Shown piece after piece: positions 47,701 through 54,674 of a stretch of 64,000 bases of DNA. Where the stretch lies: positions 62,001 through 126,000 of the forward strand of contig NZ_JAUQWH010000003.1 of NCBI RefSeq assembly GCF_030757795.1, read 5' to 3'. Below the pieces are notes generated by a model. That model was given only the letters and a program-made list of their open reading frames with translations. It searched no databases and had not been told where the DNA came from. The stretch comes from Actinoplanes oryzae (GTDB lineage: Bacteria > Actinomycetota > Actinomycetes > Mycobacteriales > Micromonosporaceae). The number at the start of each line of letters is the position of its first letter. Within the stretch, counting starts at the first letter, position 1. Position numbers and translations under genes: made by a program.

Positions 47701-48366
47701 CCCAATGGCGGGTACGCGTACACGTCGGGCTTCTTCGGATCCCCCTGGACCAGCGGGCTGCTGCGCGCACCCGGCGGGGCCAACGGCGTCTTCCGGTACG
47801 GATCCAGCGGCTTCCCGGCCCAGTCCTACGGCTCGGCGAACTACTGGGTCGACCCGCTCTTCCTGCCCGACGCCGATGCCGGTCCCACGCCCGCGCCGGC
47901 CGGGGTGACCGTCTTCGGGGCCGGCGACCTGCCGGCGGACGTCGAGTACGCCGACCACGACCCCATCAACGTCGGCGTGCGGATCATCCCGGACGTGGAC
48001 GGCACGATCACCGGCATGCGGTTCTACAAGGGCCCGGGCAACATCGGCAAGCACGTCGGCACGCTGTGGACCGCGGACGGCGACCCGCTCGCCTCGGCGA
48101 CCTTCGGCGCGGAGACCGCCTCCGGCTGGCAGTCGGTCCGCTTCCCGACACCCGTGGAGGTCACCGCGGGAACGACCTATGTGGTCAGCTATCACACGGC
48201 GGTCGGGCTGTACTCGGCCACCATCAACGGTTTCGCGCAAGCCGGCGTCGTCAGCGTGCCGCTGCGGGTCCCGCAGAGCGGCGGGATGTTCGGCTACGGC
48301 ACCAACGGCTTCCCGGGCCAGGGATCCAACCACAACTTCTGGGTCGACGTGTACTTCGTGGAATAG
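44731..48366 (+). CDS. large secreted protein: dimethylformamidase-like domain, Ig domains, three DUF4082 repeats
   Basis: The 1211-residue exported protein has a signal peptide (FAVAVVLGVAGGAVAVATAA). Residues about 50-525 resemble the C-terminal part of the N,N-dimethylformamidase large subunit (DIDVYRLGWYDGKGARHI, NGHDEYWSAAQRTHVEQARD, GNDVYWRTRYEPS). An Ig-like domain lies at about 533-625, DUF4082 copy 1 at about 628-784, a Big_5-like Ig at about 789-889, and DUF4082 copies 2 and 3 at about 893-1046 and 1060-1211. DUF4082 modules probably bind surface glycan. Whether it is an amidase is not shown. GTG start with GGGGGAG upstream. It lies between wzy and wzx. Confidence 0.8.
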   Translation: MHQFRGILSFAVAVVLGVAGGAVAVATAAAADPCAPVVNPIVCENSKPGSPKEEWDILGAGDDSIQGFGTDISVDAGQRIDFKIKTDAPAFDIDVYRLGWYDGKGARHITPLTADAAVANDQPDCATNATTSIFDCGEWGVTASWDVPATQVSGVYIAKLHRPDTGGSSHIIFVVRDDTSTSDLFFQTSDATWQAYNLYGGADFYEGGENGRAYKTSYNRPFATRGAMEGRDFFFSAEYPMVRFLERNGYDLSYTTNIDSDRRGQLISHHKVFVTNGHDEYWSAAQRTHVEQARDAGTHLAFFSGNDVYWRTRYEPSTAGDPTPYRTLTCYKETWAETDTLDPTSQWTGTWRDPRFSPPATGGGNPENALIGTAYMANSTDLPMTVPAAQGKYRLWRNTTVADLTSGLATLAPHTVGYESNEDLDNGFRPAGLIRLSTTTGPTPEYLLDWGKNVAAGTTTHHMTMYRAAGGALVFSAGTIQWAWGLDDYHDGDVQPVDERMQQATVNLFADMNVQPATLMGTLDPATASSDTTAPTVSVTSPAATTTVADGSQVTLSGTASDVGGRVAGVEVSTDSGASWHPATGTTSWTYAFHATGLGAQVVQVRAVDDSVNIGTPATRQFLLTGKNTLFGDRVPATTAAGDATALELGVKFEPGVEGFVTGLRFYKGPGNTGTHTGSLWTAGGERLATGVYTNETANGWQTLKLAKPVEVQPGSTYVVSYFAPNGHYAADAKAFALNAWEAGPLTAPRSATTGGNGVFGYGTGFPERSYDDTNYYVDVQFISSASAPPAPVATTPLDNASGVDPAVHPSVVFTKPLAASTIDFTVKDGTGAAVDGSVAYSAATKTATFTPADPLQAATAYTARVTATDTNGIATEEPVTWTFTTDLDPSVKKLFANDAVPSVGSSDESAPIEVGTRFVPLTSGKIVGLRYWQGPGNTGTHTGTLWSADQQVLRQVTFGPESGNGWQTAVFDSPVQVEAGGSYVISYFAPNGGYAYTSGFFGSPWTSGLLRAPGGANGVFRYGSSGFPAQSYGSANYWVDPLFLPDADAGPTPAPAGVTVFGAGDLPADVEYADHDPINVGVRIIPDVDGTITGMRFYKGPGNIGKHVGTLWTADGDPLASATFGAETASGWQSVRFPTPVEVTAGTTYVVSYHTAVGLYSATINGFAQAGVVSVPLRVPQSGGMFGYGTNGFPGQGSNHNFWVDVYFVE

Positions 48367-48373
48367 GACCTTC

Positions 48374-49804
48374 ATGACACAGACGCTCGCCTCCCGGGCG
48401 GGCCGGGCGCTGGGCTGGAGCTTCGCCAGCACCGCGCTCGCCCGCCTGGGCACCCTCGCGATCGGGATCGCCCTGGCCCGGATCCTCGGGCCGCGGGAGT
48501 TCGGCACGTTCGCCGTCGCCATGGTGGCGCTGCTGGCCGTGCTGAGCTTCAACGAGCTCGGCGTCTCGCTGGCGATCGTCCGGTGGCCCGGCGACCCCGC
48601 CCGGGTGGTCCCGACGGTGGCCACCATCTCGATCGCCGCCAGTGCCGCCGTCTACGCGGCGTGCTGGCTGGGCGCCCCGGCGTTCGCCCGGCTCATGGGC
48701 GATGCCGGTGCGGCTCCCGTCGTACGCGTGCTGGCGCTCTGTGTCCTGGTGAACGGCATCGTCGCCGCGCCGGCCGCGCTGCTGCAACGGCACTTCCGCC
48801 AGGGCCGCAAGATGATCGCCGACCAGGTCACCACCTGGCTGGGCTCCTTCGTGTCGATCGGCTGCGCGCTGGGCGGCCTCGGCGCCATGAGCCTCGCGTA
48901 CGGGCAGCTCACCGGCGCGGTCCTCGGCGGCGTCCTGCTCGCCGCCTTCGCCCCGGCCGGCCTGCGCCCCGGCTTCGACCGCGCCACGGCCCGCGAACTG
49001 CTGCGCTTCGGCCTGCCCCTGGCCGGCTCGAGCATCATCGTCTTCGCCGTGGCCAACATCGACCGGCTGCTCGTCGGCGCGGTCCTCGGCCCGGTGCCGC
49101 TCGGCTTCTACGTCCTGGCCGTCAACCTCTCCAACTGGCCGGTCACCATGTTCTCCCAGCCGGTCCGCGCGGTCGCCCCGGCGGCGCTGGCCCGCCTGCA
49201 GCACGATCCCGCCGCCATGCGAGCCACCTTCCTGTCCACCGCCGGGCTGCTGACCTCCCTCACCATGCCGGTGTGCCTCCTGCTCGCCGTGGCCGCCGAC
49301 CCGCTGATCCGCCTGGTCTACGGCACCACGTGGGGCCCGGCGGCGGACGTGCTGCCGTGGCTGGCCCTGCTCGGCGCGCTGCGCATCGTCTTCGAGCTGA
49401 TCTACGACTACTTCGTCGTGCTCGCCGACACCCGCGTCGTCCTCACCGTCCAGATCCTCTGGCTGGCCGCCCTGATCCCGGCGATCTGGCTCGGCGCCCG
49501 CTCCGGCGGCTCCCCCGGCGCCGCGGCGGCCCAGCTCGCGGTCGGCCTCGCGGTCGTGCTTCCCCTTTACCTGTACGAGCTCCGGCGCGCCGGCATCGCC
49601 CCGCGCGCGTTCCTGGCCCGGCTGGCGGTGCCCGTGCTGGGCGCATCCGTCGCGGCCGGACTGGCATACGTCGCCGGCCGGACTGTGCCCACCGATCTCG
49701 GCTCGCTGGCCGCGATGGGCGTCGTCGGGGCCGGGGCGCTGGGGCTTCTGCTCCACCGGTCGCGGCGGTCGCTGCGGGAGCTGCGCGCGATGGGACAGCC
49801 GTAG
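48374..49804 (+). CDS. Wzx-type oligosaccharide flippase (MATE-like)
   Basis: The 476-residue protein of the polysaccharide exporter superfamily has about 12-14 membrane helices (LGWSFASTALARLGTLAIGI, LARILGPREFGTFAVAMVAL, LPLAGSSIIVFAVANIDRLL). It moves lipid-linked repeat units across the membrane. ATG is 7 nt after the preceding stop, so it belongs to the same transcription unit as the polymerase and the large exported protein. Confidence 0.9.
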   Translation: MTQTLASRAGRALGWSFASTALARLGTLAIGIALARILGPREFGTFAVAMVALLAVLSFNELGVSLAIVRWPGDPARVVPTVATISIAASAAVYAACWLGAPAFARLMGDAGAAPVVRVLALCVLVNGIVAAPAALLQRHFRQGRKMIADQVTTWLGSFVSIGCALGGLGAMSLAYGQLTGAVLGGVLLAAFAPAGLRPGFDRATARELLRFGLPLAGSSIIVFAVANIDRLLVGAVLGPVPLGFYVLAVNLSNWPVTMFSQPVRAVAPAALARLQHDPAAMRATFLSTAGLLTSLTMPVCLLLAVAADPLIRLVYGTTWGPAADVLPWLALLGALRIVFELIYDYFVVLADTRVVLTVQILWLAALIPAIWLGARSGGSPGAAAAQLAVGLAVVLPLYLYELRRAGIAPRAFLARLAVPVLGASVAAGLAYVAGRTVPTDLGSLAAMGVVGAGALGLLLHRSRRSLRELRAMGQP

Positions 49805-49813
49805 TCTGGCCGC

Positions 49814-50281
49814 ATGACCGACTTCCGCACCGCGGTGGAAGCCCGCGACCCGTCCGCCATCGCCGCGACCCTGGCCGAGACCGTCGTCTTCCGGAGCCCG
49901 GTGGCATTCAAGCCGTACCGGGGCAAGGCCCTCACCGCCGCGATCCTGCGCGGCGTGCTGCGGGTCTTCGAGGACTTCCGCTACGTCCGCGAGCTGAGCG
50001 GCGGCGACGGCCGGGACCACGCGCTGGTCTTCACGGCCCGGATCGGCGACGTGGCGGTCGAGGGCTGCGACTTCCTGCACCTCGACGACGACGGCCTGAT
50101 CGACGAGTTCACGGTCATGGTCCGCCCCCTCTCCGCCGCCCAGACCCTGGCCGCCGCCATGGCCGCCCAGTTCGACCGCATCCAGCAGGAGGCCGCCATC
50201 GACTCACCCCCGCAGGCGGCAGACGCACCCCCGCAGGCGATGGACTCACCCCGTCAGGCCACCGACGCACCCCGTCAGTGA
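49814..50281 (+). CDS. SnoaL/NTF2-like protein with repetitive tail
   Basis: The 155-residue protein has an NTF2-like cone fold (VEARDPSAIAATLAETVVFR, LVFTARIGDVAVEGCDFLHL, LIDEFTVMVRPLSAAQTLAA) that may bind a small ligand or act as an isomerase. The last 25 residues repeat a seven-residue unit with Pro-x-Gln (SPPQAAD, APPQAMD, SPRQATD), probably disordered. It begins 9 nt after the flippase stop; the function is not tied to the glycan pathway by sequence. Confidence 0.75.
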   Translation: MTDFRTAVEARDPSAIAATLAETVVFRSPVAFKPYRGKALTAAILRGVLRVFEDFRYVRELSGGDGRDHALVFTARIGDVAVEGCDFLHLDDDGLIDEFTVMVRPLSAAQTLAAAMAAQFDRIQQEAAIDSPPQAADAPPQAMDSPRQATDAPRQ

Positions 50282-50335
50282 GCGCCGGCTCCCCGGCCCT
50301 CAGCCGCTGCACTCGCGTGTCCCCGCCGTGGTCCC

Positions 50336-50974
50336 CTACCCTCGCCGCGGCTGATCGAGCAGCGCCTCGAGGCCACGCTCGAACAGCTCGTCGTCGTTCC
50401 AGCGGCCCGCGTCGAGGTGCCCCTCGGCGTGGAGCACCGGGTAGGCGCCCGGGTCCGCCGTGATGTGCCGGCGGGCATCTCCCCCGGCCGCCGTCGCCTC
50501 CGTCAGGGCGGAGCCGATCACGAAGTTGGCCAGCAGCCGGGTGAAGACGGCCAGCTCCAGGCCGGTCCGGCCGCCCCGGATCAGCGCCGCCTGAAGAAAC
50601 TCGGTGCGGGCCAGAACATGCGGCCCGAGCACCGGCCGGCCGACCAGAGCGGGCGCCCACGGATGGCGCAGCATGACCGCCCGCCAGCCCGTGAGCACAT
50701 GCCGGACGTCGTCCCGCCAGTCCGGGGCGGCCCCGGGCAGCGGCAGCTCCCCGAAGATGTGGTCGAAGGCCAGGTCGAGAACATTCTCCCGGGTCCGCAC
50801 ATGCCAGTAGAGCGCGGTGGCGGTCACCCCGAGCCCCTCGGCGAGCCGCCGCATCGTCAGGCCGGCGCTCCCGTCCCGATCGAGCAGCGCGATCGCGGCG
50901 CCCACGATCAACTCCCGGCTCAGCGGCGACGCCCGCCGCCGGCGCCCCGGATCACGCAGGAAAATCGATTCCAC
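50336..50974 (-). CDS. TetR/AcrR-family regulator
   Basis: The 212-residue protein has an N-terminal HTH (LTMRRLAEGLGVTATALYWH, about residues 39-58) and a C-terminal ligand-binding domain of TetR_C type (HVLTGWRAVMLRHPWAPALV). A 13-bp palindrome lies 10 bp upstream of its start, so autoregulation is likely. It is convergent with the NTF2-like gene and divergent from a small hypothetical gene. Ligand unknown. Confidence 0.85.
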   Translation of the reverse strand: MESIFLRDPGRRRRASPLSRELIVGAAIALLDRDGSAGLTMRRLAEGLGVTATALYWHVRTRENVLDLAFDHIFGELPLPGAAPDWRDDVRHVLTGWRAVMLRHPWAPALVGRPVLGPHVLARTEFLQAALIRGGRTGLELAVFTRLLANFVIGSALTEATAAGGDARRHITADPGAYPVLHAEGHLDAGRWNDDELFERGLEALLDQPRRG

Positions 50975-50983
50975 CGCCCCACC

Positions 50984-50996
50984 TTAACGGCGTTAA
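50984..50996. promoter_or_regulatory. TetR-type operator palindrome
   Basis: TTAACGGCGTTAA is a perfect inverted repeat (6-bp arms, central G) between the divergent TetR gene and the 75-codon gene starting at 51005. It is AT-rich against the local background and lies only 9 bp from the latter start. Confidence 0.6.
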
Positions 50997-51004
50997 CTTA
51001 AGCC

Positions 51005-51232
51005 ATGCCGACGGTCCGCGTTCAGCTCGCCTCCGACCCCACGACCGCCCGCCGCGTCCGGCGCCTGCACCAGGCCGACAAAATCCACCACGACTCCCGC
51101 GAGGCCGCCCGTGCCGAGGTCCGGCGCCTCGGCTGGACCCCGGCCGCCGACCCCGTCTTCATCGGCCTCACCAACGGCAACCCGCCCCGCCTCATCTACG
51201 AAACCGAGGTCGACTCGGAAACAACCCGCTGA
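51005..51232 (+). CDS. small hypothetical protein
   Basis: The 75-residue basic protein starts MPTVRVQLASDPTTARRVRR and has a compact core ending FIGLTNGNPPRLIYETEVDS. No known motif is seen. It is divergent from the TetR gene over a shared operator, so it may be the regulator's target. Function unknown. Confidence 0.55.
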   Translation: MPTVRVQLASDPTTARRVRRLHQADKIHHDSREAARAEVRRLGWTPAADPVFIGLTNGNPPRLIYETEVDSETTR

Positions 51233-51261
51233 CCGGCGCGCCGCCGGACGGCGCGTGCCGG

Positions 51262-51555
51262 TCAGCGGCGTGCGGCGCGGAGCGCGGTGGACGACGTCGC
51301 GGCCAACTCCGGCCGGGCGGGCAGGAGCAGCGTCGGCACGCCCAGCGACTCGCTCGCCGCGGCCAGGCGGGACTCCTGCTCGTAGTCGGTGGCGTTACGG
51401 ACGCCGCGGATGATCACTGTGTGGCCGTGGCTGTGGCAGTAGTCCGCGGTCAGGCCGTGCCAGGCGAGCACCGACGGTGGTCCAGCCCGCCGGGAAAGGC
51501 GTGCGATCTCGGCCGCCGGTCGGGACGGGTGCTTAGCCCGGGCCGCCGGGGGCAT
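51262..51555 (-). pseudogene. truncated pantetheine-phosphate adenylyltransferase (CoaD-like) remnant
   Basis: Reading on the minus strand, the segment HGHTVIIRGVRNATDYEQES, followed by RLAAASESLGVPTLLLPA and TSSTALRAARR, matches the C-terminal half of CoaD: RG-x-R, the DYE acidic patch, the adenylate-side A-x-x-N position (Ser here) and the SST end. The N-terminal nucleotide-binding part with the HxGH motif is missing; homology stops near 51540, close to the start of the divergent glycosylase gene. A product of about 90 residues could be made but would lack the active site. CoA synthesis must rely on another copy. Confidence 0.65.
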
Positions 51556-51565
51556 CAGGCGGGGC

Positions 51566-52237
51566 ATGATGAGCGACGCGGTGCTGCGGGCCGGGGTGGC
51601 CGAGCTGGTGGGACGCGAGCCGCGGTTCGCCCAGGTGGTCGAGCGGCACGGGTTTCCGCTGGTGTGGGGGCGGGAGCCGGGGTTCGGAACGCTGGTGCAC
51701 ATTCTGCTGGAGCAGCAGGTGTCGCTGGCGTCGGCGCGGGCGGCGTTCGAGCGGTTGGAGCGGCTCGGGCCGGTGACGGCCGGGAGCCTGCGGAAGCTCG
51801 ACGACGCGCAGCTCAAGGCGGTGGGCTTCAGCCGGCAGAAGGCCCGGTACGCGCGGGCGCTGGCCGACGCGGTGGCGAGCGGGGAGCTGGTCCTGGAGGA
51901 GCTCGGCGGGCTCGATGACGACGATGTCGATCGGGCGCTGCGGCAGCTGCCCGGCATCGGCCCGTGGACGTCGTCGATCTACCGGCTGTCCGCGCTGGGG
52001 CGGCCCGACGCGTGGCCGGTCGGAGACTTGGCCGTGGCCGCCGGGATCGCGGAGCTGTGGCAGCTGCCGCGCGTGCCGGCCGCGGCGGAGGCTCAGGAGC
52101 GCGCCGAGGCGTGGCGGCCCTGGCGGGCGGTGGCGGCCCGGCTGCTGTGGCAGCACTACCTGGGCGAGCGGCGGGCGGCGATCACGACGCGCTCGCCGGG
52201 GAAGACGTCGAGCACCCGGCCGGCCGGACGCAGATAG
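51566..52237 (+). CDS. DNA-3-methyladenine glycosylase II-like (HhH-GPD)
   Basis: The 223-residue base-excision enzyme has a helix-hairpin-helix (LRQLPGIGPWTSSIYRLSAL) followed by the catalytic Asp in PDAWPVGDLAVAAG, as in AlkA. An N-terminal part has VHILLEQQVSLASARAAFER. It removes alkylated bases from DNA. The last 20 or so residues (TTRSPGKTSSTRP) look unconserved and come from reading into the convergent methyltransferase gene, giving an unusual 82-nt overlap. ATG start; an ATG three bases later is equivalent. Confidence 0.85.
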   Translation: MMSDAVLRAGVAELVGREPRFAQVVERHGFPLVWGREPGFGTLVHILLEQQVSLASARAAFERLERLGPVTAGSLRKLDDAQLKAVGFSRQKARYARALADAVASGELVLEELGGLDDDDVDRALRQLPGIGPWTSSIYRLSALGRPDAWPVGDLAVAAGIAELWQLPRVPAAAEAQERAEAWRPWRAVAARLLWQHYLGERRAAITTRSPGKTSSTRPAGRR

Positions 52238-52947
52238 CGCGACTGATAGTCCGAGCCGCCCAGGTCGTCGAGGATCGAGAAGCCGAGCCGGGTCAGGGAA
52301 GACGGCTCGAAGGCGGTCCGCCAGCGCAGCCGGCGCCGCCACCCGGCGTACCGCGGATCGTCGAACACGCTGTGCGGCAGGTAGGTGAAGATGAAACGGC
52401 TCCCGGGCGGCAGCGCGGCGGCGTACGCGAGCACATGCTCCAACGACGACAGGTACATGCTGACCGCCTCGCACAGCACCAGCGCCGGCTGGCCGGGCAC
52501 CACGGGCACGGGCTCCCGGGCGAGGTCGATCGGGGCGTAGCGAACGTGCTCCGGCAGCGCGCCCAGCGCCCGTACCACCGCTGCCTTCTTGGTGTCCTGC
52601 ACGCGGGGCAGGTCCAGTTCCCACACGTCGGGCATCGGCATCCGGTAGGGCCGCGTGTCCATGCCCGCGCCGAGGACGACCACCTGCGAGAGCCCGTCGG
52701 CGAGCGCCTCCCGGCAGGCGTCGTCGATGGCGCGCGTGCGGCAGACGACCGCGCCGTAGAAGCCGGGGCCCGCCCGGTCCAGCGTGCGCAGGAAGCCCTG
52801 CCGCAGCAGGCGGTGCCGGGTGACGACCGCGGGCCAGCCGGTCAGGAAGCGCTCGGCGAGCGGGTCGTCGAAGAGCGGCGGGGAGGCGTACCGTTCCAGC
52901 GCCCGCATCATGCCGGCGCCGGACGCGGTGTCCTCCACATCGGTCAT
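52156..52947 (-). CDS. SAM-dependent methyltransferase (leucine carboxyl methyltransferase / PPM1 type)
   Basis: The 263-residue protein has the PPM1-like motifs VVVLGAGMDTRPYRMP, VWELDLPRVQDTKKAAV and ALVLCEAVSMYLSSLEHVLA. Actinobacterial members are putative O-methyltransferases of unknown substrate. ATG overlaps the preceding PPOX-type gene stop (ATGA), so they form an operon. The 3' end overlaps the convergent glycosylase gene by 82 nt. Confidence 0.85.
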   Translation of the reverse strand: MTDVEDTASGAGMMRALERYASPPLFDDPLAERFLTGWPAVVTRHRLLRQGFLRTLDRAGPGFYGAVVCRTRAIDDACREALADGLSQVVVLGAGMDTRPYRMPMPDVWELDLPRVQDTKKAAVVRALGALPEHVRYAPIDLAREPVPVVPGQPALVLCEAVSMYLSSLEHVLAYAAALPPGSRFIFTYLPHSVFDDPRYAGWRRRLRWRTAFEPSSLTRLGFSILDDLGGSDYQSRYLRPAGRVLDVFPGERVVIAARRSPR

Positions 52948-53435
52948 TCCGGCGCCCGGTAACCGACCATCCAGGCCGGGCGGAGGCGGTACATGCGGAT
53001 GTCCGGCCCCCAGGTCAGCGGCGACGTGCCGTAGTGGGCCGTCCAGTGCTCGATGATCTCCGCGAAGCCCGGATCGTCCGCGGAGAGCTCCTCCGCGCGC
53101 CCGTGGCTGAAGACGGCCAGCCGCTCGCCGTCCACGTGGGCGACGCTGACGGCCGGGCGCTTGCGCAGGTGCTTGGCCTTCGCGGCGGTGCCGGACGTGC
53201 CGAAGGTCCACGTGCCGTGCAGGAAATGGCCGTCGAGCGCGCTGATCCGGGGCTCGCCGGCGGCGGTCACCGTGGCGACGCTGAGCACCTTCATGCCGGT
53301 CAGCAACCTGACCAGGTCGGCGGCGGTCACGGCGCGGTCGTCGCTGACGATCTCGCGCAGGTGGGCGGTCGCTCCCGCGCGCGACTCGTCGAGCAGCTTC
53401 TGCAGGGCGACGACTTCCGGCGGCGTCTCCAGCAC
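52944..53435 (-). CDS. pyridoxamine 5'-phosphate oxidase-like flavin/F420-binding protein
   Basis: The 163-residue split-barrel protein has MKVLSVATVTAAGEPRISAL, FLHGTWTFGTSGTAAKAKHL and RPAVSVAHVDGERLAVFSHG. Family members bind FMN or F420 and reduce or protect small molecules; substrate unknown. The gene precedes and overlaps the methyltransferase gene. No membrane or export signal. Confidence 0.82.
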   Translation of the reverse strand: MLETPPEVVALQKLLDESRAGATAHLREIVSDDRAVTAADLVRLLTGMKVLSVATVTAAGEPRISALDGHFLHGTWTFGTSGTAAKAKHLRKRPAVSVAHVDGERLAVFSHGRAEELSADDPGFAEIIEHWTAHYGTSPLTWGPDIRMYRLRPAWMVGYRAPE

Positions 53436-53444
53436 CGTTTCACG

Positions 53445-54674
53445 CTAGCGTCTGAGGGCCGACTGGGCGAGGGTCGCGGCGTTGAAGTCGTCGCGGCGCT
53501 GGGTGCCGCGAAGGGCCTCGTACTTGCGATTGACCTTGTAGGCGAGCAGCCCCGCCGCCGATCGCGCCATGGTGGCCGGCCCGGAGCGCCGCCCGGACAC
53601 CGCCGCGCGGTAGATGTCGAGCTGGACGTCGGCGGCGTGCTGGAGGCTGAAGCGCTCCACGGCCAGATCCCGGCCGTACTGGCCGAGTTTGGCGCGCAGG
53701 ATCGGGTCGTCGAGCAGCCGCAGCAGCGCCGCCCGCAGCCGGTCCGCGCCGCCCGTGCCGTCCCCGAGGCCGTACCAGCCCTGGTGCAGGAAGAGGTCCA
53801 CGGTGTCCGGCGTCAGCAGCTCCCAGAAGCCCCGCTCGCCCTGCACGACCAGGGGACGGCCGAAGGACAGGGCGCGCAGCGCGGAGCTGCCCATGCCGAG
53901 CATGACGTCGGCTGCCGCGTACGCGGGCCGGGGGTCCCGCAGCTCGCCGGTGAGCACCACCGCCCGGCGTCCCGCCCGGGCGTTGGCCGCGGAGGCGCGC
54001 GCCTCGACCTCGGCGCGGGCGGTGCCGTCCCCGGCGACGATCAGCCGCACGGGCCGGGTGGCCGCCAGCTCCCCGACCACGTCGACGGCCGTGAGGACGC
54101 CCTCCAGCTTGAGTTCCGGCACGAGCCTGCTGACGACCGCGATGTCCACGAAGTCGCCGTCGAGGGAGAAGGAGCGCCGGAACTCGTCGACGGGCAGCCC
54201 GGGCGCGTTGGTGCGCACGTCGACCGGGGGCTCGATGAGGTACGTCGGGCCGGGGCGGCGGGCGGCGGTGTGCTCGCGCAGCGCCTCGGTGCCCACGACG
54301 AGCGGCATCCGGGCCGGGAGGAAGGGCGCCACGGCCATCGACATGATGGTGCACACGGCGGCGGCGTCCGGATCCCCGTACGTGGCAGCGGCCGCCTCCA
54401 GCGCCGGCGGCCACTCGTAGCCGTGCACGATGTCGAACCTCCGGGTCCGGACCAGGTCGCGGATCTGGCGGACGAGGGCCGGGGCGGGCCGCCGCCTGTA
54501 CCCGGCCAGCGGCACGAACTCGAGGCCCAGGCTCTCGATGAGGGCGGTCAGCGGGCCGGGGTCGCCCATCACGGTCACCTCGTGGCCGAGGTCGCGGATG
54601 GTCGCGCCCAGCTCGATCGCGTTGATCTGGCTGCCGCCGATCTCCAGGGAGTGCGGGAAGACCAGGATTCTCAC
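53445..54674 (-). CDS. GT-B fold glycosyltransferase (family 4-like)
   Basis: The 409-residue protein has an N-terminal donor-like segment (RILVFPHSLEIGGSQINAIE), FDIVHGYEWPP and VRLIVAGDGTARAEVEARAS, then a C-terminal segment near YAAADVMLGMGSSALRALSF. It would transfer a sugar from a nucleotide donor onto a lipid-linked or peptide-linked acceptor. The GTG start overlaps the upstream glycosyltransferase stop (GTGA). Third or last gene of a minus-strand glycan operon. Confidence 0.82.
   Translation of the reverse strand: MRILVFPHSLEIGGSQINAIELGATIRDLGHEVTVMGDPGPLTALIESLGLEFVPLAGYRRRPAPALVRQIRDLVRTRRFDIVHGYEWPPALEAAAATYGDPDAAAVCTIMSMAVAPFLPARMPLVVGTEALREHTAARRPGPTYLIEPPVDVRTNAPGLPVDEFRRSFSLDGDFVDIAVVSRLVPELKLEGVLTAVDVVGELAATRPVRLIVAGDGTARAEVEARASAANARAGRRAVVLTGELRDPRPAYAAADVMLGMGSSALRALSFGRPLVVQGERGFWELLTPDTVDLFLHQGWYGLGDGTGGADRLRAALLRLLDDPILRAKLGQYGRDLAVERFSLQHAADVQLDIYRAAVSGRRSGPATMARSAAGLLAYKVNRKYEALRGTQRRDDFNAATLAQSALRR

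Noticed and set aside
44251..48627. A 1458-codon open frame on the minus strand
   Set aside because: Antisense to the Wzy-like gene and the DUF4082 protein, with repetitive Arg/Val/Gly composition and no recognisable domain.
48251..50080. A 609-codon minus-strand frame over the flippase
   Set aside because: The plus-strand frame encodes a clear membrane flippase; the minus product is Gly/Arg/Gln/Asp-rich without motifs.
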